From: a candidate division WOR-3 bacterium
GTDB taxonomy: Bacteria > Hydrothermota > Tepidihabitantia > SM23-42
DNA: 39,410 nt
Direction: 5' to 3'
Assembly (NCBI GenBank): GCA_011052815.1
Contig: DRIG01000039.1
Span: 1 to 39,410, forward strand
The translations under genes and the position numbers were made by a program. Below the pieces are notes generated by a model. The model worked only from the letters and a program-made list of their open reading frames with translations. It ran no database searches and had not been told where the DNA came from. Below, piece after piece: positions 16,098-24,958 of this stretch (positions are counted from its first letter, which is position 1; every line of letters begins with the position of its first letter).

Positions 16098-17197
16098 AAC
16101 TGGATCAAGAATGCATTTTGTTACAGAACGAACTACGGAAATTCAGCCAGCAGGTTCTTGCAGAAAAGGTCGATGAACTCGACAAAGCCGCTGCTTTTCC
16201 TTCGGACATAATAAAACAGCTTGCTGAAATGGGTATCCTCGGGGCAATTATCCCTGAGGAGATGGACGGTGCGGCGCTGAATTTAATCGGCTTGGTGGTC
16301 TCTCTCGAGGAATTGAGCAAGGTCTGCGCATCCACCGCAACAATAGTTGCAACCCACAATGCATTCTTCACCTTTCCGATATTGAAGTTCGGCACCGATG
16401 ATATGAGAAAGAAATATTTACCTCTGGCTGCGACCGGAGAAATCATCGGCGGCTATGGACTCCCTGACACGAATGAAGTGGCTGTAACAAAACAGAATGA
16501 TACCTTTACAATGAACGGAAAAACCCTGTTCCTGCTCAACGGTGAAGCAGCCGGCCCTTTTATCACTGCCGTCGATACGGATAAAGAAGAGACTCAACGG
16601 TTCGTGGTATTGATTGAACAGAACAAAGAATCCGTAGTCTGTACAAAAAATAATTCTGTACTGGGATTAAAAGCCGCGGGTATTGCTAAAGCAACCTACA
16701 GTGATCTTCCACTCACTCCGGATATAATCATCGGAGGGAAAGAGAAAGGCGCTGAAATCCTCCAGGCTACTCTGGACTTTGCCAACGTATGCCTTGCTGC
16801 TGTCGCCTTGGGAATTGCACAAGCCGCCGCCCGGGAAGCACTCAAGTATGCGCGGGAGCGGGTTCAATTTGATCAACCGATAATCAACTTCGGGATGATA
16901 AGGGAAAAGATCGCCGACATGAACACCAGGATAGAAGCCGCCCGCTCTCTTGTCTACGATGCGGCATTACAATATGACGAAGGCAAAAAATATACGAGAA
17001 GCGCCGCAATGGCGAAGTACTTCACCGGTGAAGCCGCCGTTGACATCACCACCCAGGCGATTCAGGTCTTCGGCGGATACGGTTATATGAAGGACTATCC
17101 TGTGGAGCGCTATTTCCGCGACGCCCAGGTGATAAACGTACTGGGAAGCACTCCGATTCAGGGAAAGGAAGTGACGGCGAAAGAAACGATTGGATAG
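16094..17197 (+). CDS. Acyl-CoA dehydrogenase-like subunit lacking catalytic Glu
   Basis: 367 residues, an acyl-CoA dehydrogenase fold throughout. RERVQFDQPI and the FAD-contact motif QVFGGYGYMKDYPVERYFRDA are kept. The ALTEPxAGSD-type flavin motif is replaced (GGYGLPDTNEVAV), and the catalytic IYEGTxEIQR becomes INVLGSTPIQG, so no Glu is available there. This protein should not work alone, but it supplies what the preceding subunit lacks. The same division of labour is known from alpha2-beta2 FadE pairs of Mycobacterium tuberculosis (for example FadE28-FadE29). ATGA overlap with the preceding gene; AAGGAGG upstream. Its stop lies 3 bases from the convergent yraN stop. Confidence 0.9.
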   Translation: MKLDQECILLQNELRKFSQQVLAEKVDELDKAAAFPSDIIKQLAEMGILGAIIPEEMDGAALNLIGLVVSLEELSKVCASTATIVATHNAFFTFPILKFGTDDMRKKYLPLAATGEIIGGYGLPDTNEVAVTKQNDTFTMNGKTLFLLNGEAAGPFITAVDTDKEETQRFVVLIEQNKESVVCTKNNSVLGLKAAGIAKATYSDLPLTPDIIIGGKEKGAEILQATLDFANVCLAAVALGIAQAAAREALKYARERVQFDQPIINFGMIREKIADMNTRIEAARSLVYDAALQYDEGKKYTRSAAMAKYFTGEAAVDITTQAIQVFGGYGYMKDYPVERYFRDAQVINVLGSTPIQGKEVTAKETIG

Positions 17198-17200
17198 TAT

Positions 17201-17560
17201 TCAGAAGGCGTCTTCAATATAATTATACTTGATCTTCCCCTGCTCTTCGTTGATCGCCAGCACGTCGAAATGTATTTCACTGTCTACAGGTAAACACCGC
17301 TGTTTCAACCACAACATTGCGGTTGTTCTTATCTTCTGCTGTTTTCTGCGTACCACCGACTCCTGGGGAAGACCGTATTCCGTACCTGTTCTGAATTTCA
17401 CTTCAATAAACCTGAAGGCTTTTTCTTTACGTGCGATGAGATCGATTTCGCCAAAGCGGCAACGGAAATTATGAGCCACGATAATAAAACCTCTGCTGGT
17501 CAAATACTCCCTTGCCAATCGCTCTCCTTTTCTGCCGAGTTCTGTTTTATTATATCTCAT
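17201..17560 (-). CDS. yraN: YraN/UPF0102 family endonuclease-like protein
   Basis: 119 residues, typical length. The restriction-endonuclease-like core is visible: GRKGERLAREYLTSRGF, then FGEIDLIARKEKAFRFIEVKFR with the D and ExK residues of the fold. The cellular role of the family is poorly known. It is the last gene of the rpsP operon and overlaps rnhB by 4 bases; yraN next to rnhB is a common arrangement. Confidence 0.92.
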   Translation of the reverse strand: MRYNKTELGRKGERLAREYLTSRGFIIVAHNFRCRFGEIDLIARKEKAFRFIEVKFRTGTEYGLPQESVVRRKQQKIRTTAMLWLKQRCLPVDSEIHFDVLAINEEQGKIKYNYIEDAF

Positions 17561-18141
17561 AACAAACGAAATGACTTACGGTGGATAGGAGAAGGGCCGT
17601 ATTTTTTTATACATATACGATGTAATTTCGTCGGGTAACCTTTGTGTTTATGAAAATGGTATCGGGGGTATTTTCGGTGATACTCCGTCATTATCGTATC
17701 TCTTTTCACCTTTGCAAGAATTGAAGCGGCGGCGATTGAAATACTCAGTGTATCCCCCTTTATCAAAGCTATCTGTTTTATGGAAAGTCCCTCAATGTTT
17801 ACGGCGTCGACCAGAACGACTTCAGGAGTGAGGGCTAAATTCTCCACGGCGTACTTCATTGCACGCTTTGTCGCATTCAAAATATTTATCTCATCAATCA
17901 CATCAGGGCCGACTATTCCGAAGCAGTAAGAAAGCGCCGATTGAGTGATTATGTTGTAAAGTCTTGCCCGCCTGTGCGGTGTAAGTTTTTTGGAATCGTC
18001 AATCTGGGGATGGTAAAAATTTCTTGGAAGTATTACTGCAGATGCGACGACAGGACCTGCCAGCGGTCCTCTGCCGGCTTCATCAACACCGGCAAGAAGA
18101 CTATGTCTTTTCCACAGATTTCTGTCCAGAAACGCCTTCAC
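17557..18141 (-). CDS. rnhB: Ribonuclease HII
   Basis: 194 residues. The active-site acidic residues are present: [19 protein letters not shown] near the N-terminus, [12 protein letters not shown] in the middle, and [17 protein letters not shown] with the final Asp. The enzyme cuts the RNA strand of RNA-DNA hybrids, including single ribonucleotides in DNA. The start is a GTG at 18141 with no clear SD, and it lies 41 bases inside rplS. A later start would leave almost nothing before the conserved [10 protein letters not shown], so the overlap is probably real; translation may be coupled. Confidence 0.93.
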   Translation of the reverse strand: MKAFLDRNLWKRHSLLAGVDEAGRGPLAGPVVASAVILPRNFYHPQIDDSKKLTPHRRARLYNIITQSALSYCFGIVGPDVIDEINILNATKRAMKYAVENLALTPEVVLVDAVNIEGLSIKQIALIKGDTLSISIAAASILAKVKRDTIMTEYHRKYPRYHFHKHKGYPTKLHRICIKKYGPSPIHRKSFRLL

Positions 18142-18592
18142 CCGTTTTTTCCTCTTTCTTCACTTCGTCGGGCGCGGCTTTCTTCTCTTCCGTGGATTTT
18201 ACCTCCTGTTGACTCTCGACTGACGACGCTATTTCTTCAGCAACAGGCTCTTTTTCCTCCCCTGTTTCATCGGTCTTCCTGGTCAGACGCGTCGCCTCTT
18301 TGATCTTCATCTTCCTGCCCCGCCGTTTTCTCAAATAGCCCAGTTTAGCCCGCCGTACTTTTCCTTTCTTCTTAATCTCAATCTTTGTAATCATCGGCGA
18401 GTGGAGTGGAAAAATCCGTTCAATACCGATTCCGGCAGAGATTTTTCTCACCGTGAATGTTCTGCTGAGCGCTTTTCCCCTCATCTGAATAACAACCCCC
18501 TGGAATGGTGTAATACGTTCTTTATCACCTTCTTTGATCTTCGTATAAACCTTCACCAAATCCCCGGGTTTAATATCAGGAATTCCTGCCAT
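18101..18592 (-). CDS. rplS: 50S ribosomal protein L19 with acidic/basic C-terminal extension
   Basis: 163 residues from ATG 18592, which has GGAGG 6 bases upstream; the frame could be read 18 codons longer, but that part is trmD coding sequence. Residues 1-115 are a normal L19 ([61 protein letters not shown]). L19 usually ends near there; residues 118-163 are an added Glu/Lys-rich, low-complexity tail. The tail DNA overlaps the start of rnhB. It overlaps trmD by 17 bases. Confidence 0.93.
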   Translation of the reverse strand: MAGIPDIKPGDLVKVYTKIKEGDKERITPFQGVVIQMRGKALSRTFTVRKISAGIGIERIFPLHSPMITKIEIKKKGKVRRAKLGYLRKRRGRKMKIKEATRLTRKTDETGEEKEPVAEEIASSVESQQEVKSTEEKKAAPDEVKKEEKTGEGVSGQKSVEKT

Positions 18593-19301
18593 TGAGAACC
18601 TCCAACAAAATTTCCAGATCTTTTTTTGAGAATATCTTCTTTTCAAACAGTTCAGGCCTTTGATTCAGTGTCTGCCGTAATGCAGCCCTTTTCCGCCAGG
18701 CGGCGATCAAATTATGATTACCGCTTCTTAATACCGGTGGAACTCTGAATTTTTTATAGACCTCTGGCCTGGTATAAATCGGTGCTTCCAGCAAACCACT
18801 CTCAAAAGAATCCGTATCGGCTGAATCTTGATTTCCCAGAACATCGGGCAATAATCTTGTCACCGCCTCAACGAGCACCAATGAACCGATTTCACCGCCG
18901 GAAAGTATATAGTCCCCGATTGATAACTGGAGAGGATGAAACATATCGTTTATCCTTTCATCGATTCCTTTATACCTGCCGCATATAATAATAATGTGGG
19001 AATTTTCCGCCAAGTTTCCCACAATTTCCTGATTCAACCTTACGCCTTTCGGTGTAAGGTTTATCAGCACTGAATGACGGCTTTTAACCGAAGCGATCGC
19101 TTTAGCTAATGGTTCAACCTTCATAACCATACCCGCTCCACCGCCGAACTGGTAATCATCCACTACTCCATCTTCTGTAAAATCTCTCGGGTTGGTGATT
19201 CTGATCTCAACAATATTCTTTTCCCGGGCTATCCGTAAGATACCGCACGAAAGAGGACTTTCAAAAAATTCAGGAAAGAGTGAAATGATGTCTATCTTCA
19301 T
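18576..19301 (-). CDS. trmD: tRNA (guanine-37-N1)-methyltransferase
   Basis: 241 residues, full length. The family is clear from [52 protein letters not shown], and the knot region [20 protein letters not shown] with [19 protein letters not shown]. It methylates G37 of tRNAs to prevent frameshifting, using S-adenosylmethionine. The start has only a weak AGAG site. rimM, normally just upstream, is missing; 119 bases without a gene separate trmD from khpA. Confidence 0.95.
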   Translation of the reverse strand: MKIDIISLFPEFFESPLSCGILRIAREKNIVEIRITNPRDFTEDGVVDDYQFGGGAGMVMKVEPLAKAIASVKSRHSVLINLTPKGVRLNQEIVGNLAENSHIIIICGRYKGIDERINDMFHPLQLSIGDYILSGGEIGSLVLVEAVTRLLPDVLGNQDSADTDSFESGLLEAPIYTRPEVYKKFRVPPVLRSGNHNLIAAWRKRAALRQTLNQRPELFEKKIFSKKDLEILLEVLNGRNS

Positions 19302-19356
19302 AACATCTCTTTGAAAATATTACCCTTCGAACCTATCATTGCACGGATGATTCAGA

Positions 19357-19371
19357 TTAAGACCGTCTTAA
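19357..19371. other. Perfect small palindrome in the khpA-trmD gap
   Basis: TTAAGAC-C-GTCTTAA: 7-base arms around one base, in the 119-base gap where rimM is usually found. No frame in the gap reads as RimM. The role is unknown; it is too AT-rich for a convincing terminator. Confidence 0.4.
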
Positions 19372-19420
19372 AGATGGATACCGGAAAAAAGATGAAAAAG
19401 GCAAGAGATGTCAAATCTCA

Positions 19421-19651
19421 TTATTCAATTATCTCTAATACCGTGCGTTTTCCTTGTTTCATTGCCGCAGCGGTAATGATCGTCCTGATCGCTTTTGCTG
19501 TTCTACCTTCCTTACCAATCACTTTACCCAGATCGCCTTCACCGACTCTAAGTTCATATATAATGCTCTTTTCACCAGCTATTTCTTTTACGTCGACTTT
19601 ATCTGGATTGTCAACTAATGCTTTTACGATATACTGAATAAGCTCTTTCAT
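19421..19651 (-). CDS. khpA: KH-domain RNA-binding protein KhpA
   Basis: 76 residues, the usual size of the KhpA/YlqC family. The KH core carries the GxxG loop ([22 protein letters not shown]). The family binds RNA and in Gram-positive bacteria acts with KhpB in cell-wall and division control. Its place between rpsP and trmD is the conserved one. ATG 19651 lies 2 bases after the rpsP stop, and its SD (GGAGG) is inside the rpsP 3' end. Confidence 0.93.
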   Translation of the reverse strand: MKELIQYIVKALVDNPDKVDVKEIAGEKSIIYELRVGEGDLGKVIGKEGRTAKAIRTIITAAAMKQGKRTVLEIIE

Positions 19652-19653
19652 TG

Positions 19654-19884
19654 TTAACCTCCTTCTTTAGCGATTAATTTAGCCACAGTATTGGTAGGCT
19701 GAGCTCCTTTGGAAATCCAATACTCGATGCGATCCCTGTTGAGTTTTAATTCTTTACTTCTGGGATCGTAATGGCCCACTTTTTCTATGTAATTACCATC
19801 TCTTGCCTTTTTCGAATCTATCACGACAATTCTATAAAAAGGAACCTTTTTTCTGCCGATTCTCGTTAATCTAATTTTCACCAT
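19654..19884 (-). CDS. rpsP: 30S ribosomal protein S16
   Basis: 76 residues, typical length. The sequence [29 protein letters not shown] ... EKVGHYDPR, then [12 protein letters not shown], is diagnostic. First gene of rpsP-khpA-trmD-rplS-rnhB-yraN. The ATG lies only 8 bases after the -10 box, with no SD, so it is probably translated from a leaderless mRNA when transcribed from its own promoter. The 16S gene ends 85 bases upstream on the same strand. Confidence 0.95.
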   Translation of the reverse strand: MVKIRLTRIGRKKVPFYRIVVIDSKKARDGNYIEKVGHYDPRSKELKLNRDRIEYWISKGAQPTNTVAKLIAKEGG

Positions 19885-19892
19885 AGCTTATC

Positions 19893-19920
19893 ATTATATA
19901 CATTTTTTAAAATTTGTCAA
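19893..19920 (-). promoter_or_regulatory. rpsP operon promoter, full consensus
   Basis: TTGACA (19920-19915), 16-base spacer, TATAAT (19898-19893), 8 bases before ATG 19884. It starts 21 bases after the 16S processing stem. Confidence 0.85.
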
Positions 19921-19940
19921 TAATTAATTTCAAATAAAAA

Positions 19941-19956
19941 TCCAGGGTATTAAGTC
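19941..19956 (-). other. 16S precursor processing stem, 3' half
   Basis: In the transcript GACTTAATACCCTGGA, 14 bases past the mature 16S 3' end. It pairs over 16 bases (one G-U) with the leader segment at 21580-21595, forming the long stem that RNase III-type processing of pre-16S uses. A T-rich run (TTTTTATTT) follows and may help end transcription. Confidence 0.8.
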
Positions 19957-19969
19957 GGAGTTTTCTTTG

Positions 19970-21529
<1,560 letters not shown>

Positions 21530-21532
<3 letters not shown>

Positions 21533-21546
21533 TAACTTTGTTACTT
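21530..21546 (-). other. Hairpin at the 16S 5' boundary
   Basis: In the transcript AAGTAAC-AAA-GTTACTT: 7-base-pair stem, 3-base loop, ending at the mature 5' end. Probably part of the precursor leader structure. Confidence 0.5.
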
Positions 21547-21554
21547 GGATTGTA

Positions 21555-21578
21555 AGGCATTAAATTTCTTTAATGCCT
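21555..21578 (-). other. GAAA-tetraloop hairpin in the 16S leader
   Basis: In the transcript AGGCATTAAA-GAAA-TTTAATGCCT: a perfect 10-base-pair stem closed by a GNRA-type tetraloop, lying directly inside the processing stem. Confidence 0.7.
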
Positions 21579-21579
21579 G

Positions 21580-21595
21580 GACCTAATACCCTGGA
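21580..21595 (-). other. 16S precursor processing stem, 5' half
   Basis: In the transcript TCCAGGGTATTAGGTC, complementary to the trailer at 19941-19956. Together they enclose the mature 16S and its two leader hairpins. Confidence 0.8.
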
Positions 21596-21654
21596 CAAAT
21601 TTTAAAGGGAATATAAATTGTCAAAGATCGATAACCTCATTTTGAAGCATCTAT

Positions 21655-21682
21655 ATTATAATTAAAATATGAAAGTTGTCAA
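21655..21682 (-). promoter_or_regulatory. 16S rRNA promoter, full consensus
   Basis: TTGACA (21682-21677), 16-base spacer, TATAAT (21660-21655). The leader to the mature 5' end is about 115 bases. A second TTGACA at 21624-21619 has no good -10 box at the same spacing. Confidence 0.85.
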
Positions 21683-21704
21683 GGGGTAACTTTACTGGAA
21701 GATA

Positions 21705-23951
21705 TTATTCATTATAACCGACTTTTCTTAGAGGAATAGCGAGAATAACATATATCAATAAATAGCTAAAGCACGCAACAATCAACAAAGAGTTGAACCC
21801 ATATAATTTTGCCAAAATCATTGACAATGCACTACCGCAAACTGACATAAATCCATTTACCCCCCAGATTAATCCAATATCTCTTTTGCACTTTATCATT
21901 TTTTTACGTAATAACAAAGGGAAAGGAATCCCCAAAAGGATCCCAACAGGAATAATTATTAAAAAAGAAATAAAGACCTTTAGCCAATTTTCAAGAGCAA
22001 ATACAATCAATAAAAAGCGTCCGAGGAAAAAGAAAAAGACGCAAAGTATAAAAGATATCAAGAAAATAACAAACTTCATCGAACTGATTTTTTCAATTTT
22101 ATTCTGACTCAGAAATCCACCAATTCCACATCCCAGAAGTAAACCAAAGAGCACCACGGAGAAAGCCATAATTGGATAGCCAAGGAAAAAAATGAACTTT
22201 TGCATCAGTGCGAGTTCCACTAACATAAAGCCGAAACCTAATAACATAAAATTAGGTGCCACTTTAACGGTATTTTCATTTCGACTAAAAAACAACAGCA
22301 CGCCAGCCATTCCCATAGCAATAACACATAAAAGGTAAAGAAACAAGGGAGGATGCGGAAACAGATTGTAGAAAAAAGGTCTTTCATCCGTCGTTATACT
22401 GATATCAATATCAAAGTGTTGCCGCATATGCTCAATATAATTTGTTAACTCAACATACGAACTAAATGGTATCGGTATATTTTCTTCAACCAAGAATGGT
22501 AAATATTCAAGCATAAGATTGTTGTCTTCTGTGAAACTTTGGATTTTCTCGATCTCTTCAATATGGAAACTACTCTTTTTTAGAAGAAATAAATACTTGT
22601 ACGGTGAGCTTTCAAGAAAATTTGCCACAATAACAAAATGATATTTCGCATCTTTAATACCTATTCCAATCTTCTTGAGTGCGTAAATGGCGTTTATCAC
22701 CGTTTTTAGCAGGAAGTACCGGGTCTCACAGATAATGGCTACATATCCATCAGGTTCTAAATGGTGCAGATAATCGTAATAAGCTTCAGTAGTGTGAAGA
22801 TAGCTCTCAAAAAATGGCTGGCCCAATTTGTTGGTAGTGTTTGTAAAACTAAGGCTTAAATAAATCAAATCATACTTTCTATTGGTTCGTTTGAGATAAT
22901 TACGCCCCTCTGAAATAACAAAATTCAGATTCTCTAATGACATTAAATTACCGTTAAAATCAGCATAATCCATCAGGAGAGTGGGAATACTTTTGTTGAT
23001 TTCAACCGCATCGATAGTCTTCATTTCTGCCAGTCTTGCAAGGATAATATCTAAACCTCCACCTGGTCCAATACTTAGAATACTTCCTTTTGTAGTAGAA
23101 ATAAATGGTAGATAATTTAAACTTTTTTTAAGCCAGCGAACAGTTTTTAATTGTGTATCAGTCTGGAACATTATGGCTGGCGCTCCTCCATCAACAAATA
23201 TACCTCGTGTGTGAGGTGAAGAAGGATTATAAATAACATCCGTTCTGAAAGAGGAATTCCAGTATGTTCGTTCAATAAAACTTTCACTCTTTTTCAAAAA
23301 ATCAACCAGAGGTTTTGTTGCCTTCATTGTGGGGATTTCCCTATATGAGATATCAACTATTTTATATTTTATATTTACCATTAAAATACCACTAAATAAT
23401 ACAGCAGTAAAAAAATAAAATTTTTTATTATAAACAATTCCAGTAATAGAAAGAAATAAAATTGAAAAAAGGAACATAAGATTAATTGGTGGAAAGATTG
23501 CCAACAATAAAATTATACTCAATACTCCAATACAGGCTCCCAACAGATCAAAGAAGTAAATAAATCCACTGTGTGCTTGGTGGGATTTAAAAAATGAGCT
23601 GATGAGGAAGCCGGAGAATATAAAAACCGGTAAAAATAATACAGAAAGTAACACAGGATGGAGAAAAAAAATCTTTATAAAAAACGGAACAATGACTGAC
23701 AAGGAAAATGATACTCCATAAACGTAAAGTATTAACTGAATATATTTTTCGTTATCTTCAATTAACGAGGCGAACAAACCTCCCAAGCCTAAACCGAGCA
23801 TTGCAATTGCAACTGAAAGAAAAACAAAATAATACGCAAAAATGAGGGAAAAAATTCTTACTATCGCTATTTCGAATCCCAGACTACAAAATGAGATTAT
23901 GAATACCGATATATATACTTTGTTGTTTAAAATATTTTTATTTTCCAACAT
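21705..23951 (-). CDS. Membrane-embedded spermidine-synthase-like protein, probably not an aminopropyltransferase
   Basis: 748 residues. About six to seven N-terminal membrane helices (10-200) are followed by a soluble Rossmann methyltransferase-like domain (about 205-520), and further helices complete the C-terminus (about 530-745). The domain has the cofactor loop ILSIGPGGGLDIILA and VEINKSI of the spermidine synthase superfamily. The position of the catalytic Asp in spermidine synthases (YDVIxxD) reads YDLIYLSLS, so the usual reaction is unlikely. The DNA is clearly richer in A and T than its neighbours, with AAA, ATA and TTT codons favoured. ATG 23951 is 9 bases after the -10 box, so the mRNA is probably leaderless. 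Confidence 0.85.
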   Translation of the reverse strand: MLENKNILNNKVYISVFIISFCSLGFEIAIVRIFSLIFAYYFVFLSVAIAMLGLGLGGLFASLIEDNEKYIQLILYVYGVSFSLSVIVPFFIKIFFLHPVLLSVLFLPVFIFSGFLISSFFKSHQAHSGFIYFFDLLGACIGVLSIILLLAIFPPINLMFLFSILFLSITGIVYNKKFYFFTAVLFSGILMVNIKYKIVDISYREIPTMKATKPLVDFLKKSESFIERTYWNSSFRTDVIYNPSSPHTRGIFVDGGAPAIMFQTDTQLKTVRWLKKSLNYLPFISTTKGSILSIGPGGGLDIILARLAEMKTIDAVEINKSIPTLLMDYADFNGNLMSLENLNFVISEGRNYLKRTNRKYDLIYLSLSFTNTTNKLGQPFFESYLHTTEAYYDYLHHLEPDGYVAIICETRYFLLKTVINAIYALKKIGIGIKDAKYHFVIVANFLESSPYKYLFLLKKSSFHIEEIEKIQSFTEDNNLMLEYLPFLVEENIPIPFSSYVELTNYIEHMRQHFDIDISITTDERPFFYNLFPHPPLFLYLLCVIAMGMAGVLLFFSRNENTVKVAPNFMLLGFGFMLVELALMQKFIFFLGYPIMAFSVVLFGLLLGCGIGGFLSQNKIEKISSMKFVIFLISFILCVFFFFLGRFLLIVFALENWLKVFISFLIIIPVGILLGIPFPLLLRKKMIKCKRDIGLIWGVNGFMSVCGSALSMILAKLYGFNSLLIVACFSYLLIYVILAIPLRKVGYNE

Positions 23952-23960
23952 CAGGTAATT

Positions 23961-23988
23961 ATTATAACTAAAATATAAACATCGTCAA
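23961..23988 (-). promoter_or_regulatory. Promoter of the spermidine-synthase-like gene
   Basis: TTGACG (23988-23983), 16-base spacer, TATAAT (23966-23961); 9 bases to ATG 23951. Confidence 0.78.
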
Positions 23989-24027
23989 CTCGATAATACT
24001 ATTGTTGTTGTGTATATAGATATAATA

Positions 24028-24063
24028 AATAATACGGGAGGATGTCCATCCTCCCGTATTATT
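24028..24063. terminator. Strong bidirectional-type hairpin terminator
   Basis: Perfect 17-base inverted repeat (arms 24028-24044 and 24047-24063, core ATACGGGAGGATG) with 2 central bases. AT-rich ends give A/T tracts on both sides. It lies just past the stop of the small secreted-protein gene (minus strand) and separates it from the next promoter. Confidence 0.85.
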
Positions 24064-24071
24064 CGTTTCCC

Positions 24072-24452
24072 TTAATCGGCTGGTGGTGGAGTAGTTCGTG
24101 TGCAGTAAAAATCATGAACGCCACAGCTTATATGTGGTTCCCAGTAAAATCGCTTCCAGCCAGAATAACGATATTGCCCATTCTCATAGGTGACTGCATA
24201 TGCTTTCCAATTACCTTGAGTAAGACCTGTTTGACAGTATATACGATACGTACTGAAAGTCGCGTCATAGTTATAGCCTGCAATTCCAGGTCCCCCGACT
24301 TTACACACGACGATGTTATACAACAAATTCCCCGCAGGAGTACTGTCACTTGCATAAACCGTCCCGTTAAGCCCACAGGCTGCACGATCGTCAGAAAAAG
24401 AAGTTGTAGCGAATAGAAGAAAAACAAGAATGATCGCTGACCATTTTAGCAT
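24072..24452 (-). CDS. Small secreted Cys-containing protein, unknown family
   Basis: 126 residues. Residues 1-20 are a signal peptide (MLKWSAIILVFLLFATTSFS). The mature part has five Cys residues and many Tyr/Gly, with strands that resemble small beta-sandwich proteins (CGLNGTVYASDSTPAGNLLYNIVV), and a Pro-rich end (RTTPPPAD). Cys residues lie in ISCGVHDFYC and may form disulfides; one is left unpaired. No family is recognised. ATG 24452 has AGGAGGTG 4 bases upstream; the gene ends at a strong terminator. It appears to be a single-gene unit. Confidence 0.75.
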   Translation of the reverse strand: MLKWSAIILVFLLFATTSFSDDRAACGLNGTVYASDSTPAGNLLYNIVVCKVGGPGIAGYNYDATFSTYRIYCQTGLTQGNWKAYAVTYENGQYRYSGWKRFYWEPHISCGVHDFYCTRTTPPPAD

Positions 24453-24958
24453 ATTTCACCTCCTGACTTTTTCCTTCTAAGATTATTGTCTCATCCTGAA
24501 TTCCGGCCCCCGTGATTCCACTAATTGATTTTCCCCAGGACCCACTTTTCCACGAGCCTCACCTCTGGTGAAGGCGGGGTCAGGACCGAATCCACAGCCT
24601 CTTCCGCTCCAAATGCATATAGTGAAGTTCGCTCTACTTAAATTACTATGCAAAATCCGTGCCAGCTGAGAAATGCTTGAAATTACAGGACTTCTTTAAA
24701 AACCGCGAAATTTTTCAGGTTAAAAAGTGTGACATTTTGTCGCACTTTTTGAGGTATCGGCAAAACGTTGTCAGACAAGCGTTTGCTGAAGGGGGAGTGC
24801 GACATTTTGTCACACTTTTTTGAGGTGTCACACTTTTTTACAATATCTCCCGAAATTACGGGAGATTTAATCTTCAGGAGCTGTCGCACTTAAGGAATAA
24901 ATCAAGGGAAAATGTAAAATAAACAGATTTTGGTTTACCTTACGATTTCATTTTTAAC
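24453..24958. other. 506-base stretch without a supported gene
   Basis: It lies between the start of the small secreted-protein gene and the end of the glgC-type operon. It holds the GTGYGACA repeats listed separately, and a hairpin ATCTCCCG-AAATTA-CGGGAGAT (24845-24866). No consensus promoter is visible upstream of 24452. A 68-codon minus frame (24889-24683) consists mainly of the repeats and is not supported as a gene. Confidence 0.7.
24724..24840. repeat. Imperfect GTGYGACATTTTGTCRCAC repeats
   Basis: GTGTGACATTTTGTCGCAC (24727-24745) and GTGCGACATTTTGTCACAC (24797-24815), each followed by a T run and GAGGT, then a half copy TGTCACACTTTTTTA (24826-24840). Each unit is itself an inverted repeat (GTGYGACA/TGTCRCAC), and the two copies are near mirror versions of each other. 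A further GTCGCACTT lies at 24883-24891. Confidence 0.75.

Noticed and set aside
18593-18646. 18-residue N-terminal extension of L19
   Set aside because: It lies in trmD; ATG 18592 has GGAGG and the standard L19 N-terminus.
21597-21624. Second 16S promoter from TTGACA at 21624
   Set aside because: At 16 bases spacing the -10 would be AAATTT; TAAAAT is only reached at 14.
24683-24889. 68-codon minus-strand frame rich in KKCDKMSH-type strings
   Set aside because: It is the GTGYGACA repeat read as protein; no SD and no conserved domain.
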